Shown piece after piece: positions 32,696 through 41,070 of a DNA stretch of 64,000 nt. Position 1 is the stretch's first letter; each line of letters begins with the position of its first letter. The DNA comes from Paenibacillus sp. PvR098 (GTDB lineage: Bacteria > Bacillota > Bacilli > Paenibacillales > NBRC-103111): positions 372,001-436,000 of the forward strand of contig NZ_JAFIBU010000001.1 in NCBI RefSeq assembly GCF_017833255.1. Reading direction: 5' to 3'. A program made the position numbers and the translations under genes. The notes beneath the pieces were generated by a model. It was not told the origin of the DNA. It did not search any database and was given only the letters and a program-made list of their open reading frames with translations.

Positions 32696-32730
32696 ACTAA
32701 CTCTATCTGTCAAAGTTTGGAGGGATCCGC

Positions 32731-34425
32731 ATGCCATTTCATAAAGACCGGCCGCTTGTTGTACAAAGCGATTTTTGTATTTTACTGGAGTCTCGCCACC
32801 CTGCGTTCGATGAGGTTCGGAAGGGCTTGGCTAGATTCGCCGATCTTGTCAAATCGCCGGAAAACCTGCATACGTATCGGATGTCCTCACTGTCGTTATG
32901 GAATGCGGCGGCAGCGGACATGACGGCGGAAGAAATTATGGAATTTTTGGAGCAGTGGTCAAAATTCGGTGTTCCTGCGTCCGTAAAGCAAGACATTCGC
33001 CGATTTGTACAGCGTTACGGCCTCGTTCGTATGGAGCGTCTCGGAGAAGATCTGCTCCTGATCTCTGACGATGTCGATGTCATCAAAGAGATGGTATCTT
33101 ATAAATCGCTGCGTTCATACGGGCTGTGTCAGGTCGATTCAAGGACACTGCGTTTTTCCTCGCTCTACCGCGGTCTATTGAAGCAGGAGCTGGTCAAGAT
33201 GGGGTTTCCAGTAGAGGATTTGGCAGGTTATAGCCAAGGTGAACGGCTACCCATCCGAATGCGGACGGGAACAAACGGAGAGCCTGGCTTTGAACTGCGG
33301 GATTACCAGGCGTCCGCGGTGGAGTCATTCTACCGGGAGGGAAGCGCACATGGCGGGAGTGGTGTGTTGGTGCTGCCGTGTGGCGCAGGAAAGACCGTTA
33401 TCGGTATCGCCGCTATGGGGTGGCTTAGCTGCGCTACCCTCATTTTGACGACGAACAGCACGTCCGTACGGCAATGGAAGAGAGAGATTCTGGAGAAAAC
33501 CGATATTACTGAAGATATGGTAGGAGAATATACCGGGCAGCAAAAAGAAGTTCGGCCGATCACGATCGCAACATATCAAATATTGACCTATCGCAAATCG
33601 AAGGATGATTTATTTGTCCATATGGACTTGTTCAATAAACGGGACTGGGGGCTTATCGTATATGATGAGGTCCATCTGCTGCCTGCGCCCGTATTTCGGG
33701 TGACCGCGGATATTCAAGCGACCCGTCGTTTAGGTTTAACGGCCACGCTAATCCGTGAGGACGGCCGGGAAGAAGATGTGTTTTCCTTGGTCGGTCCCAA
33801 AAGATACGAAATGCCTTGGAAGGATCTGGAGCTGCAGGGGTGGATCGCTTCTGTAGAATGTATCGAGCGGCGGGTGCCCATGCCTTCAGCGGAAATGGAT
33901 GTCTACAGGAGGGCGGACGCAAGACTGAAAATGAGATGCGCGAGCGTTAATTCGGCCAAGTCAGCGGTAGTGGAGGGGCTGCTGCATAAGCATGAGGGCG
34001 AGCAAATATTAGTTATAGGCCAATATTTGGAGCAGCTTCATGAGCTGGCCCGGCGTACAGGCATTCCCTTGATCAGCGGAAAGATGACTCACGATAAGAG
34101 GGAAGAGTTGTACAGTGCCTTCCGGAGCGGTGAGCGGAAGGCATTGATCGTTTCCAAGGTAGCCAATTTTGCCGTTGATTTACCGGACGCCACAGTAGCC
34201 ATTCAAATATCGGGCAGCTTTGGTTCACGCCAGGAGGAGGCTCAGCGCCTCGGACGCATTTTGCGCCCCAAAACGGGTGACAACAAGGCTTATTTCTACA
34301 CCCTTGTCAGTGAGGATACAAAAGAGCAGGAGTTTGCGCTGAATCGACAGTTATTTCTTATCGAGCAAGGCTACAAGTACCATATTGATCGGGCGGATCA
34401 CTCTAAGGAGGCGATCTTGAGATGA
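32731..34425 (+). CDS. XPB/Rad25-type DNA repair helicase
   Basis: Superfamily 2 DNA translocase of 564 residues, homologous to the archaeal and eukaryotic XPB helicase. An N-terminal damage-recognition-like region (1-180) precedes RecA domain 1 with LRDYQASAV (Q-like motif), Walker A PCGAGKTVIG near residue 215, Walker B DEVH near 312, and GLTATLIREDGRE, which carries the XPB-specific Arg-Glu-Asp element. Domain 2 ends with SGSFGSRQEEAQRLGRILRP. The ATG follows GGAGGG. The stop overlaps the start of the partner gene by four bases. It probably acts in DNA repair or transcription-linked remodelling. Confidence 0.92.
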   Translation: MPFHKDRPLVVQSDFCILLESRHPAFDEVRKGLARFADLVKSPENLHTYRMSSLSLWNAAAADMTAEEIMEFLEQWSKFGVPASVKQDIRRFVQRYGLVRMERLGEDLLLISDDVDVIKEMVSYKSLRSYGLCQVDSRTLRFSSLYRGLLKQELVKMGFPVEDLAGYSQGERLPIRMRTGTNGEPGFELRDYQASAVESFYREGSAHGGSGVLVLPCGAGKTVIGIAAMGWLSCATLILTTNSTSVRQWKREILEKTDITEDMVGEYTGQQKEVRPITIATYQILTYRKSKDDLFVHMDLFNKRDWGLIVYDEVHLLPAPVFRVTADIQATRRLGLTATLIREDGREEDVFSLVGPKRYEMPWKDLELQGWIASVECIERRVPMPSAEMDVYRRADARLKMRCASVNSAKSAVVEGLLHKHEGEQILVIGQYLEQLHELARRTGIPLISGKMTHDKREELYSAFRSGERKALIVSKVANFAVDLPDATVAIQISGSFGSRQEEAQRLGRILRPKTGDNKAYFYTLVSEDTKEQEFALNRQLFLIEQGYKYHIDRADHSKEAILR

Positions 34426-36446
34426 ACTATTCGGAAATCTGCGCCCGAATGCCCCGGGAATTACGGAGCCGGCTGCAGGCAGAGACGGTGTATGCTCCGT
34501 GGCTTGGACAAGGGGATTCACTAGAAGACTTATGGATTGATCCTGTAGTGATGGAAACCGTCTATAATCGGATGAGGTCAGACGAAAGAATCGTGCTTGA
34601 GTCGATTGTGCGGGGAATCGGCTGCGAGCCTTTTGACGATGCCAAGTTGGAGAAGTCGGCGGGAGGATTAATATCTGGAGCCGAGATCAAAGCCGGATTG
34701 GCCGGACTGCTCCGCAAAGGTCTCATCTTCTCATTTCGCAAAACCTGGGGAGAGCCAGTCTACCTGCTGCCGGAGAACGGCTTTGGATTGTGGCAGAAAA
34801 TCTTGTTTCCTGATGCAAACGTATCGCCTCCGGATTCCGTCGTCCTCACAGGTATCGAACCGTTTGAGGTTGTTAAGGCGGATATCCGCAGGGGTTTATT
34901 TCAAACGCTCGTTTTTGCCGCGCAGCAGGGGCTGAAGTTGACCCAAAACGGAATACTGCACAAAAAGCAACTGCAAAAATGGGGCGAGCTGATTCCACTA
35001 AACGAAACGCTGCTGCAAGGAACGCCGATAAAATATGCTTATGCCGACACTTATCCTTTGAAAACGGCGGTGATGCTCGATATACTGCTGCGTCTCCAAC
35101 TGGTCGCACCGGACGGAGAAACGCTGAAGATTCAATCCAGAGCGCTCAAAAGTTGGCTGGATCGGTCCGTAAGCGAACAACACCATCTATTGTACGGCAT
35201 TTGGAAGCGGTTGACGCTGCCAACGGAAGCCTGGCTGCAGCATGCAGTTTCAGTTCTCGAAAGGACCGATTCCGAGGAATGGGTACCTTTAAACGGGCTG
35301 TTGACCTGGCTTGAAAAGGAAAGGCTGCTTCCGAACTCGGATGACGAGGAGAAGAGCGAACAACGGATTAGCCGGCTTCAAAAGGAGTGGCTGGATCCGC
35401 TGGCTGCATTAGGCTGGCTGGAGAAAGGTATGCAGCTGAGCGGAAATACATTTTACCGCTGGCGAGTGAATCCTCTACATCCCGACAAGGCGCTGCAGGA
35501 AAGCCTGGAGGAAGACGGGAGGATAATGGTGCAGCCTGACTTTGACATTCTCGTGCCCCCGGACGTTCCGGAGGCGGTTTGTTGGGAGCTGTGCTGTATG
35601 TCCGATCCTGCCGCATTCGACCAGGTCAGCATCTACAAGTTGTCCAAAACCAGCGTTCGGCGCGCCTTGGAGAACGGAAGGACGGCAGAAGAGATGGTAA
35701 ATTTCTTGGAAGCGCATGCGCTTTACGGGGTCCCTGACCATATCCGATTGGCGATTTCAGAATGGGCCAAGCCGTTCGGCAAAACATCTTTCGCCAGTAC
35801 ACTACTGCTGCGATGTGACGATGAGGAAACGGCGGCAACCATAGCCAAGCTCCCCCATACGGCCAAATATATCCGGGAAGCCATCGGCGTTAAAGATTTT
35901 ATTGTTGCAGAGAGCGATCTTCAGCCTTTGGCAGCAGCGTTGGAGAAAGCAGGGTATATGCCAGAATTGCCTCACGTGCTGACTGGGAAAAACGGTGCTG
36001 GTCATGGGAAAGCTTACCCGAAGCTGACGGAAGTGAAGCCGCAAGAAGATATGGCGGTATCGTTAATGGAGAAAGGGCTGATCTATTCACGAAACTCCGC
36101 CCATCTTTATCAGCTGGAATCGCGGCTGCCTGAGGTGGCCGATTTGTATCCTGACCTGAAGGACATTCCTCCCATGTGGCTCAGGGACTACCGGACCTAT
36201 CATGCTTCTACCCGCAAGGAAATGGTGGAAAAAGCGATCGAGATGAAAACGCTGCTGCAAATTCGCCTGAACGGTACGGATTACCGCATCGCTCCGCGAA
36301 AGGTACAGGATACCCGCGGCACCTGGTGCATGATGGGGATCGGAAACCCTGGAGAAAGGCAGCCGCCAGCTTTGGAAGTCCAATGGCTTGCCAACGAATG
36401 GGACGAAATGAAGCTGATTCTGCCTGGGATCAATGATAAATTTTAA
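34422..36446 (+). CDS. Helicase-associated protein with Helicase_C_3 domain
   Basis: A 674-residue protein coupled to the XPB helicase through an ATGA overlap. It has no Walker motifs. The segment IMVQPDFDILVPPDVPEAVCWEL to about residue 507 (ending KAGYMPELP) is the Helicase_C_3 / XPB-Ssl2-like accessory domain. The N-terminal half is helical and may contain winged-helix modules (SAGGLISGAEIKAGLAGLLRKGLI). The same two-gene arrangement is known in mycobacteria. I infer a partner that loads or regulates the helicase; no nuclease motif is visible. Confidence 0.8.
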   Translation: MNYSEICARMPRELRSRLQAETVYAPWLGQGDSLEDLWIDPVVMETVYNRMRSDERIVLESIVRGIGCEPFDDAKLEKSAGGLISGAEIKAGLAGLLRKGLIFSFRKTWGEPVYLLPENGFGLWQKILFPDANVSPPDSVVLTGIEPFEVVKADIRRGLFQTLVFAAQQGLKLTQNGILHKKQLQKWGELIPLNETLLQGTPIKYAYADTYPLKTAVMLDILLRLQLVAPDGETLKIQSRALKSWLDRSVSEQHHLLYGIWKRLTLPTEAWLQHAVSVLERTDSEEWVPLNGLLTWLEKERLLPNSDDEEKSEQRISRLQKEWLDPLAALGWLEKGMQLSGNTFYRWRVNPLHPDKALQESLEEDGRIMVQPDFDILVPPDVPEAVCWELCCMSDPAAFDQVSIYKLSKTSVRRALENGRTAEEMVNFLEAHALYGVPDHIRLAISEWAKPFGKTSFASTLLLRCDDEETAATIAKLPHTAKYIREAIGVKDFIVAESDLQPLAAALEKAGYMPELPHVLTGKNGAGHGKAYPKLTEVKPQEDMAVSLMEKGLIYSRNSAHLYQLESRLPEVADLYPDLKDIPPMWLRDYRTYHASTRKEMVEKAIEMKTLLQIRLNGTDYRIAPRKVQDTRGTWCMMGIGNPGERQPPALEVQWLANEWDEMKLILPGINDKF

Positions 36447-36526
36447 AATCGGCATACTACCGCTGGATGTGTTATGATATATGGTATAGCCTTTGTGGCT
36501 TAACATATAGAAAGGCGGTGCTCCAT

Positions 36527-36973
36527 ATGGCAGTCATGGAATCGCAAACGATCGATATGTCTGCGATCTTGCTCGGAGCCTATGAATTGGCTGACATGAT
36601 CAAGCTTTCCGCGGAAACTGCGGATTATTTATATTGGAAGCAGCTTGTAGAGGAGAATGAGGAGGTAGGCAGGCTAACCAAGGAATTTGCCAAGCAAAAA
36701 GAGCGGTTCGAGGAATGCGAACGGTTCGGGCACTACCATCCGAATTATCACGAAGCGCTGGAGCAAGTGAAGAAGGCGCAGGAACAGCTGGATGCTTTGG
36801 AGCTTGTCCGACGCTTTAAGGAAGCGGAGAGTCAGCTGGACGAACTGCTGTACGAAGTATCGCAAATGGTAGCTCATTCGGTATCCGATACGATCAAGGT
36901 GCCGTCCAATGACCCGCTGGCCTCAGGCGGCGGTTGTTCTTCAGGCGGGAGCTGCAGCGGCAAGTGCGGTTAA
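36527..36973 (+). CDS. ylbF: YlbF/RicF family regulator
   Basis: A 148-residue coiled protein of the YlbF/YmcA family. In B. subtilis the YlbF-YmcA-YaaT (Ric) complex carries iron-sulfur clusters and promotes RNase Y-dependent mRNA maturation, biofilm formation, competence and sporulation. The helical ERFGHYHPNYHEALEQVKKAQ region and the C-terminal Cys cluster CSSGGSCSGKCG, a likely cluster ligand set, are clear. The ATG follows AAAGGCGGTG. In B. subtilis ylbG follows directly; here an asparaginase gene lies between on the other strand. Confidence 0.9.
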   Translation: MAVMESQTIDMSAILLGAYELADMIKLSAETADYLYWKQLVEENEEVGRLTKEFAKQKERFEECERFGHYHPNYHEALEQVKKAQEQLDALELVRRFKEAESQLDELLYEVSQMVAHSVSDTIKVPSNDPLASGGGCSSGGSCSGKCG

Positions 36974-36990
36974 TTGTATAGTCCGTGTTA

Positions 36991-37022
36991 TAAAATGGCG
37001 GGATATATATCCCGCCATTTTA
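36991..37022. terminator. Bidirectional terminator, perfect 32-base palindrome
   Basis: TAAAATGGCGGGATAT and ATATCCCGCCATTTTA are exact complements. It covers the asparaginase stop codon and ends ylbF on the other strand. Confidence 0.85.
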
Positions 37023-38039
37023 TGGTTGCAGCAGCTGAAACACTGGTCGAATAACCCCGACGTTCTCGCCTCGCCGGTTGGTGACACGAGGATGATGGAA
37101 CTCGGCAAGCTGATCGGCTTCCTTCCGGGTGACCGCACCGAGCTGGATTAATGCTTCGGCTGCCGCAGGATAGAGGGCACGCTCGGCGCCGTCCTCAATC
37201 TTGACGGACAGACCGATTCCGCGATTCGGCACGGTAAGGGCATAAACCCCTTCGGCACCCATTTTGCCGATGATGCGGCCTTGCGTCACCTCAGCGAGCC
37301 GGGTGTCGAATCGGTTGGTGCCTGCTACATAATAAGGATATTTGCAGATGACCTCGATGATTTTACGGCAGGCCGCAGCTCTTTCCGGTGAAAGTTCCTC
37401 AGGCGAACCCAGACGTGCGTACGCGTAAGCGAGCGAAGCCAGCGGCACGGCGAATACCGGCACGCCACAGCCGTCGATACCGAGCTTTATACTTTCTGCA
37501 GGCACACCACACATGTTTGCTACGGTGTGCAACATTTTTTGTTGGACAGGATGCGCTAAACAGGTATACTGTTTTATAGATACATTCATTGCTTTTGCCA
37601 AGGCAAGCATGCCAGCATGCTTGCCGGAGCAATTGTTGTGCAGCTGCGATGGCGTCAGCCCCTCTTGTTTCAAGGCATCGGCAGCAGGCTTATACAGCGG
37701 CTCCTGCCGCCCGCACTCTAGAGCGCTTTCACCGAGCTCGAGCTTGTTCAGGATCGACAGCGCCGTGCTCGCATGTTCAGGTTCCCCGCCATGCGAAGCG
37801 CAGCATAAAGCTGTTTCGGCATCGGTAAGTCCGAACTGTTCATCGCCCCGCGTTTCCAGCAGCGGAATAACTTGAAGCAGCTTGGCGGTTGAACGCATAT
37901 AACCATAATGTTTGGGGTTGCCCACATAAGCGATAAGCTTGCCCTTGAAGTCTACCGCGGCGATATGACCGCGATGCACGCTTTCGGTTACATCACCTCG
38001 GGTGACCTCCACAAGGGTGCCTTTGTCAAAGGAATGCAT
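37020..38039 (-). CDS. L-asparaginase, thermolabile AnsA/Rhizobium type
   Basis: A 339-residue protein of the asparaginase II family (PF06089), unrelated in fold to the common E. coli enzymes. Hallmarks are VEVTRGDVTESVHRG, the STAKLLQVIPLLE serine region, CCASHGGEPEH, NNCSGKHAGMLA and IDGCGVPVFAVPL. It should hydrolyse asparagine to aspartate and ammonia in the cytosol. I chose the ATG at 38039, eight bases after AAGGATGG; the ATG at 38051 has a Shine-Dalgarno sequence directly against it. It separates ylbF from ylbG. Confidence 0.88.
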   Translation of the reverse strand: MHSFDKGTLVEVTRGDVTESVHRGHIAAVDFKGKLIAYVGNPKHYGYMRSTAKLLQVIPLLETRGDEQFGLTDAETALCCASHGGEPEHASTALSILNKLELGESALECGRQEPLYKPAADALKQEGLTPSQLHNNCSGKHAGMLALAKAMNVSIKQYTCLAHPVQQKMLHTVANMCGVPAESIKLGIDGCGVPVFAVPLASLAYAYARLGSPEELSPERAAACRKIIEVICKYPYYVAGTNRFDTRLAEVTQGRIIGKMGAEGVYALTVPNRGIGLSVKIEDGAERALYPAAAEALIQLGAVTRKEADQLAEFHHPRVTNRRGENVGVIRPVFQLLQP

Positions 38040-38114
38040 GCTTGCATCCATCCTTTCATAAGAAGACTAAAAGATCCATATCAACGGTATGGCTAAAGAA
38101 AGAAGGTATGAACC

Positions 38115-38381
38115 ATGTTTACCGAGCGCAGCGGAATCATCGTATGGGTTAGCGATTTGAAAGCGGCAGGCAAACATTTGGAGAAGTATGGCAGTGTGCA
38201 TTACATCTCCAAAAAGCTGCATTACGCCGCTATGTACGTGTATTCAAACCGATTGGACGAGACGGTAAAGCAGCTGCAGAAGCTGCCCTTCGTCAAAAAG
38301 GTGGAGCGGTCGTACCGCAATGAAATCAAAACGGAGTATAATAATAATATTCCTGATAAAACAAGATTCTACACGTTATAG
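38115..38381 (+). CDS. ylbG: YlbG family protein
   Basis: An 88-residue protein of the UPF0298 family. The segments RSGIIVWVSDLKAAGKHLEKYG, VHYISKKLHYAAMYV and VKKVERSYRNEIKTEY are typical. Function is unknown; it accompanies ylbF in many Bacillales. The ATG follows AGAAGG. A terminator lies 40 bases after its stop. Confidence 0.9.
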   Translation: MFTERSGIIVWVSDLKAAGKHLEKYGSVHYISKKLHYAAMYVYSNRLDETVKQLQKLPFVKKVERSYRNEIKTEYNNNIPDKTRFYTL

Positions 38382-38420
38382 CTTTGATATCGTCGCAAGC
38401 ACATGTTATCATGTTATACC

Positions 38421-38460
38421 ATACGCCTGGAGCGAGAGCTCTGTTCGGCGTATTTTTTTT
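38421..38460 (+). terminator. Intrinsic terminator after ylbG
   Basis: ATACGCC (38421-38427) and GGCGTAT (38447-38453) with an inner GAGC/GCTC pairing, followed by eight T. Confidence 0.85.
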
Positions 38461-38487
38461 TGTTTTTTTCTAAAGATTTCTTAATTT

Positions 38488-38505
38488 GATTATACTTAAA
38501 TAATC
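38488..38505. promoter_or_regulatory. Palindromic AT-rich site upstream of an unknown gene
   Basis: GATTAT-ACTTAA-ATAATC is an inverted repeat in AT-rich sequence 76 bases before the next gene, a possible operator. Nothing else is recognised between the ylbG terminator and 38580. Confidence 0.3.
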
Positions 38506-38580
38506 AGGCAGAATAAAAGAGTAAGAGGCTGTATATAGGCAGAATGAATCGTTTTTTTTACAGAAAAGAGGGTTAGGTCA

Positions 38581-39015
38581 GTGAGTAGAATCGACAGTCA
38601 AGATTATTGTAACGATTCGAAAGAATGGCAGCTCGGAGGCAAAGCGATCGTTGATATCGTCGTCACTCATCATGCCCGCAGCCGTTGGGCCGACCGCATC
38701 GAAAGCGAGAAGACCGATTTTCGTGATGATATCACTGCTTTTTTATGGAATAAGCTCAAAACGAAGCGTATTCGAACATATTATAAGAACGAACAGGATG
38801 TTTTTCTCATCGACGAGGATTTGGTCATGGTGGCTGAATTTACTCCTATCGAACAGGGGCGAACAAGCTCCTCCCCCGTTTATAAGATGATTGTCGTCAC
38901 GTTTCTTGGCCGAATGTCCGAGAATGTGGAGCTTCGAGACTTGCGATCTTATTATTCTTGGCTGCGCCATTCTCGCAGGATGACGCTGATTAAGAACAGC
39001 CGCAAGCGAAGGTGA
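38581..39015 (+). CDS. Conserved-looking hypothetical protein
   Basis: A 144-residue basic soluble protein I do not recognise. It has an alpha/beta pattern with VDIVVTHHARSRWADRIES, a central IRTYYKNEQDVFLIDEDLVMVAEF sheet-like region, and a very basic C-terminus ending RRMTLIKNSRKRR that could contact nucleic acid. The GTG start follows GAGGG. The layout (HARSRW at the N-terminus, then strands) vaguely recalls small RNase-toxin folds, but no antitoxin gene is adjacent. It has its own upstream region and terminator. Confidence 0.65.
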   Translation: MSRIDSQDYCNDSKEWQLGGKAIVDIVVTHHARSRWADRIESEKTDFRDDITAFLWNKLKTKRIRTYYKNEQDVFLIDEDLVMVAEFTPIEQGRTSSSPVYKMIVVTFLGRMSENVELRDLRSYYSWLRHSRRMTLIKNSRKRR

Positions 39016-39051
39016 TCGATAGGCATAGTTAACGGATGTTTCATCGAGGTG

Positions 39052-39076
39052 TGCCGAAATGTCGGCATGCTTTTTT
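39052..39076 (+). terminator. Intrinsic terminator
   Basis: TGCCGA-AATG-TCGGCA followed by TGC and six T. Confidence 0.75.
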
Positions 39077-39082
39077 GTTTTT

Positions 39083-39091
39083 TGTTATAAT
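39083..39091 (+). promoter_or_regulatory. Extended -10 promoter element before the LysR gene
   Basis: TGTTATAAT, a perfect -10 with TGn extension, 120 bases before the LysR start. A good -35 is not visible because the preceding bases are a terminator T run. Confidence 0.45.
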
Positions 39092-39210
39092 ATTAGAAGG
39101 CTACGATTGAACCGGAGGTTCGCCTTTCTTATATCTCAAGATCATCTTTGAGCGGACGGGTTAAAGGTTTTCTTTTAATGAAGGGTACCAAGTATGCGGA
39201 GGATGCGACT

Positions 39211-40122
39211 ATGGCACTTAATTTTCACCAGCTTCACATTTTTTACACTGTAGCGGAGAAGGGCAGCTTCTCTCATGCCGCGCAGGCACTGCATATGACT
39301 CAGCCGGCTGTGACGATGCAGGTGCAGTCGCTCGAGGATTACTTTGGTACAAAACTGTTCATACGCTCGACCAAACGGGTCGAGCTGACAGAGGCTGGAC
39401 GCACGCTGCTGCCTTTTGCTTCGCGCAGCATCGAGCTAATGAAGGAAACAGATGTCAGCATGTCCAAATTCACGCATATGCTGGAAGGAAGGCTTCATTT
39501 GGGAGCCAGCCTGACGGTGGGAGAATATATTTTGCCTAGGCTGCTCGGACCGTTCAGCGCGGAGTATCCTAATATATCGGTAAGTATGAAAGTCAACAAC
39601 ACGAAGCAAATTCTTGAGGAAGTATTGAATCATCAGTTGACCTTCGGTTTAGTGGAGGCGGAAGTTAAGCACCCCGATGTTCATACGGAAGCCGTGCTGA
39701 GCGACGAACTGAAGCTAATCGTGCCAAGAAATCACCCTTTGGCGAGCCGGGAGCGTATCCCGTTGGAAGAGATGCTGAAGTATCCCTTTGTGCTCCGGGA
39801 GCAAGGGTCCGGCACACGAAAGGTGATGGAGGAGGAGCTGGCGCGTGCAGGCTGCGATGTATCCATGCTCAAAATCGTGATGGAACTCGGGAGTACAGGG
39901 GCGGTAAAATCGGCGGTGGAAGCCGAACTTGGGATTTCCATATTGTCCCAATCTTCGCTAAAGCACGAGGCAGCCCTTGGCGTGTTAAATGTGAAAGAGG
40001 TCGATGGGATCTGTTTTTCACGGAGTTTTTATGCGATTTATTTGAGCTCGACACTGCTTCCGATTTCTGCGGTCACATTCATGACGTTCTTGAGAGAACG
40101 GGACTTAAGCCAGTGGTTATGA
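39211..40122 (+). CDS. LysR-family transcriptional regulator
   Basis: A 303-residue LysR regulator. The N-terminal winged helix is LHIFYTVAEKGSFSHAAQALHMTQPAVTMQVQSLEDYFG; the effector domain follows from about residue 90 (LHLGASLTVGEYILPRLL). It resembles the CysL/YeiE/CbbR-like subgroup. The ATG at 39211 follows GGAGG. It is not divergent from any operon, so the target is unknown; neighbours on both sides have their own signals. Confidence 0.9.
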   Translation: MALNFHQLHIFYTVAEKGSFSHAAQALHMTQPAVTMQVQSLEDYFGTKLFIRSTKRVELTEAGRTLLPFASRSIELMKETDVSMSKFTHMLEGRLHLGASLTVGEYILPRLLGPFSAEYPNISVSMKVNNTKQILEEVLNHQLTFGLVEAEVKHPDVHTEAVLSDELKLIVPRNHPLASRERIPLEEMLKYPFVLREQGSGTRKVMEEELARAGCDVSMLKIVMELGSTGAVKSAVEAELGISILSQSSLKHEAALGVLNVKEVDGICFSRSFYAIYLSSTLLPISAVTFMTFLRERDLSQWL

Positions 40123-40221
40123 ACGGCTGGGCGGAAACAGATGCAGCCCCAAAGGCCTCTTAATGGAACATGGTGTAAAGGACAGATAGGTATTTATGCG
40201 GTTTGAAAGGAGTTTTTACGC

Positions 40222-41070
40222 ATGTCTTATGCGGATTTACATACACATACATTGGCATCTGACGGGACCAGATCCCCGGCAGACAACGTCAGGTTAGCCG
40301 CGGAAGCGGGATTAGGTGCGGTAGCCGTAACCGATCACGATACGGTGGGAGGGCTTGCGGAAGCGGCGGAGGCCGGGTTGAAATATGGTATAGCAGTCGT
40401 ACCCGGAGTGGAAATCAGCACGGTGCATGACGGGCAGGACATTCATGTGCTTGGCTATTGGATCGATGATGAGGACCCGCTTTTCTTGTCCAGGCTAGCC
40501 GACTTGAGGCAGGTACGAGACCGACGCAACGAAATGATCATTGCCCGGTTACAGGAGCTCGGCATCTCCATTACGATGGAGGATGTTCTAAGGTCGGTAC
40601 AGGCTTCGAAAAAAGAGGGGGATACCGTCGGAAGACCTCATATCGCTGATGCTCTCGAGCGTCTCGGCGCGGCCGATTCGATGGCTGACGCATTCAACCG
40701 ATACTTGGGCAAAGGAGCCGCGGCCTACGTGAATCCGCCGCGGATTACGCCGTTTGAGGCTGTTCGTTGGGTTCTCGAAGCGGGAGGGGCACCCGTACTG
40801 GCGCATCCGGGACTGTACGGGCAGGATGAATTGATTCCGCAGCTTACCGAGATCGGATTAGTCGGTTTGGAAGCCTATCATTCCGATCACTCACCTGAGC
40901 AGGAAAAGCATTATGCCTCATTGGCCGCAACGCATGGCCTGCTTATCACAGCGGGATCGGATTACCATGGTGAACGGGGCGGCGTTGTGTTTCACGCTCC
41001 GATCGGTGCGCGCAGAGTCAATACGGATGTGGTGGATCGATTGTTCGAGCGCAGAGGAGTGCGCCCATGA
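40222..41070 (+). CDS. PHP-domain phosphoesterase
   Basis: A 282-residue polymerase-and-histidinol-phosphatase domain protein of the TrpH/YciV (RNase AM) group. Metal-binding motifs are DLHTHTLASDG, VTDHDTVGG, PGVEIST, LAHPG and the late GSDYHGE. E. coli YciV is a 5'-3' exoribonuclease and nucleotidase; the role here may be similar. The ATG follows AAAGGAG. The stop overlaps the galU start (ATGA), an unusual coupling. Confidence 0.88.
   Translation: MSYADLHTHTLASDGTRSPADNVRLAAEAGLGAVAVTDHDTVGGLAEAAEAGLKYGIAVVPGVEISTVHDGQDIHVLGYWIDDEDPLFLSRLADLRQVRDRRNEMIIARLQELGISITMEDVLRSVQASKKEGDTVGRPHIADALERLGAADSMADAFNRYLGKGAAAYVNPPRITPFEAVRWVLEAGGAPVLAHPGLYGQDELIPQLTEIGLVGLEAYHSDHSPEQEKHYASLAATHGLLITAGSDYHGERGGVVFHAPIGARRVNTDVVDRLFERRGVRP

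Noticed and set aside
32552..32923. Plus-strand frame of 123 codons across the XPB leader
   Set aside because: It runs through a strong terminator and into the helicase gene out of frame; no ribosome binding site.
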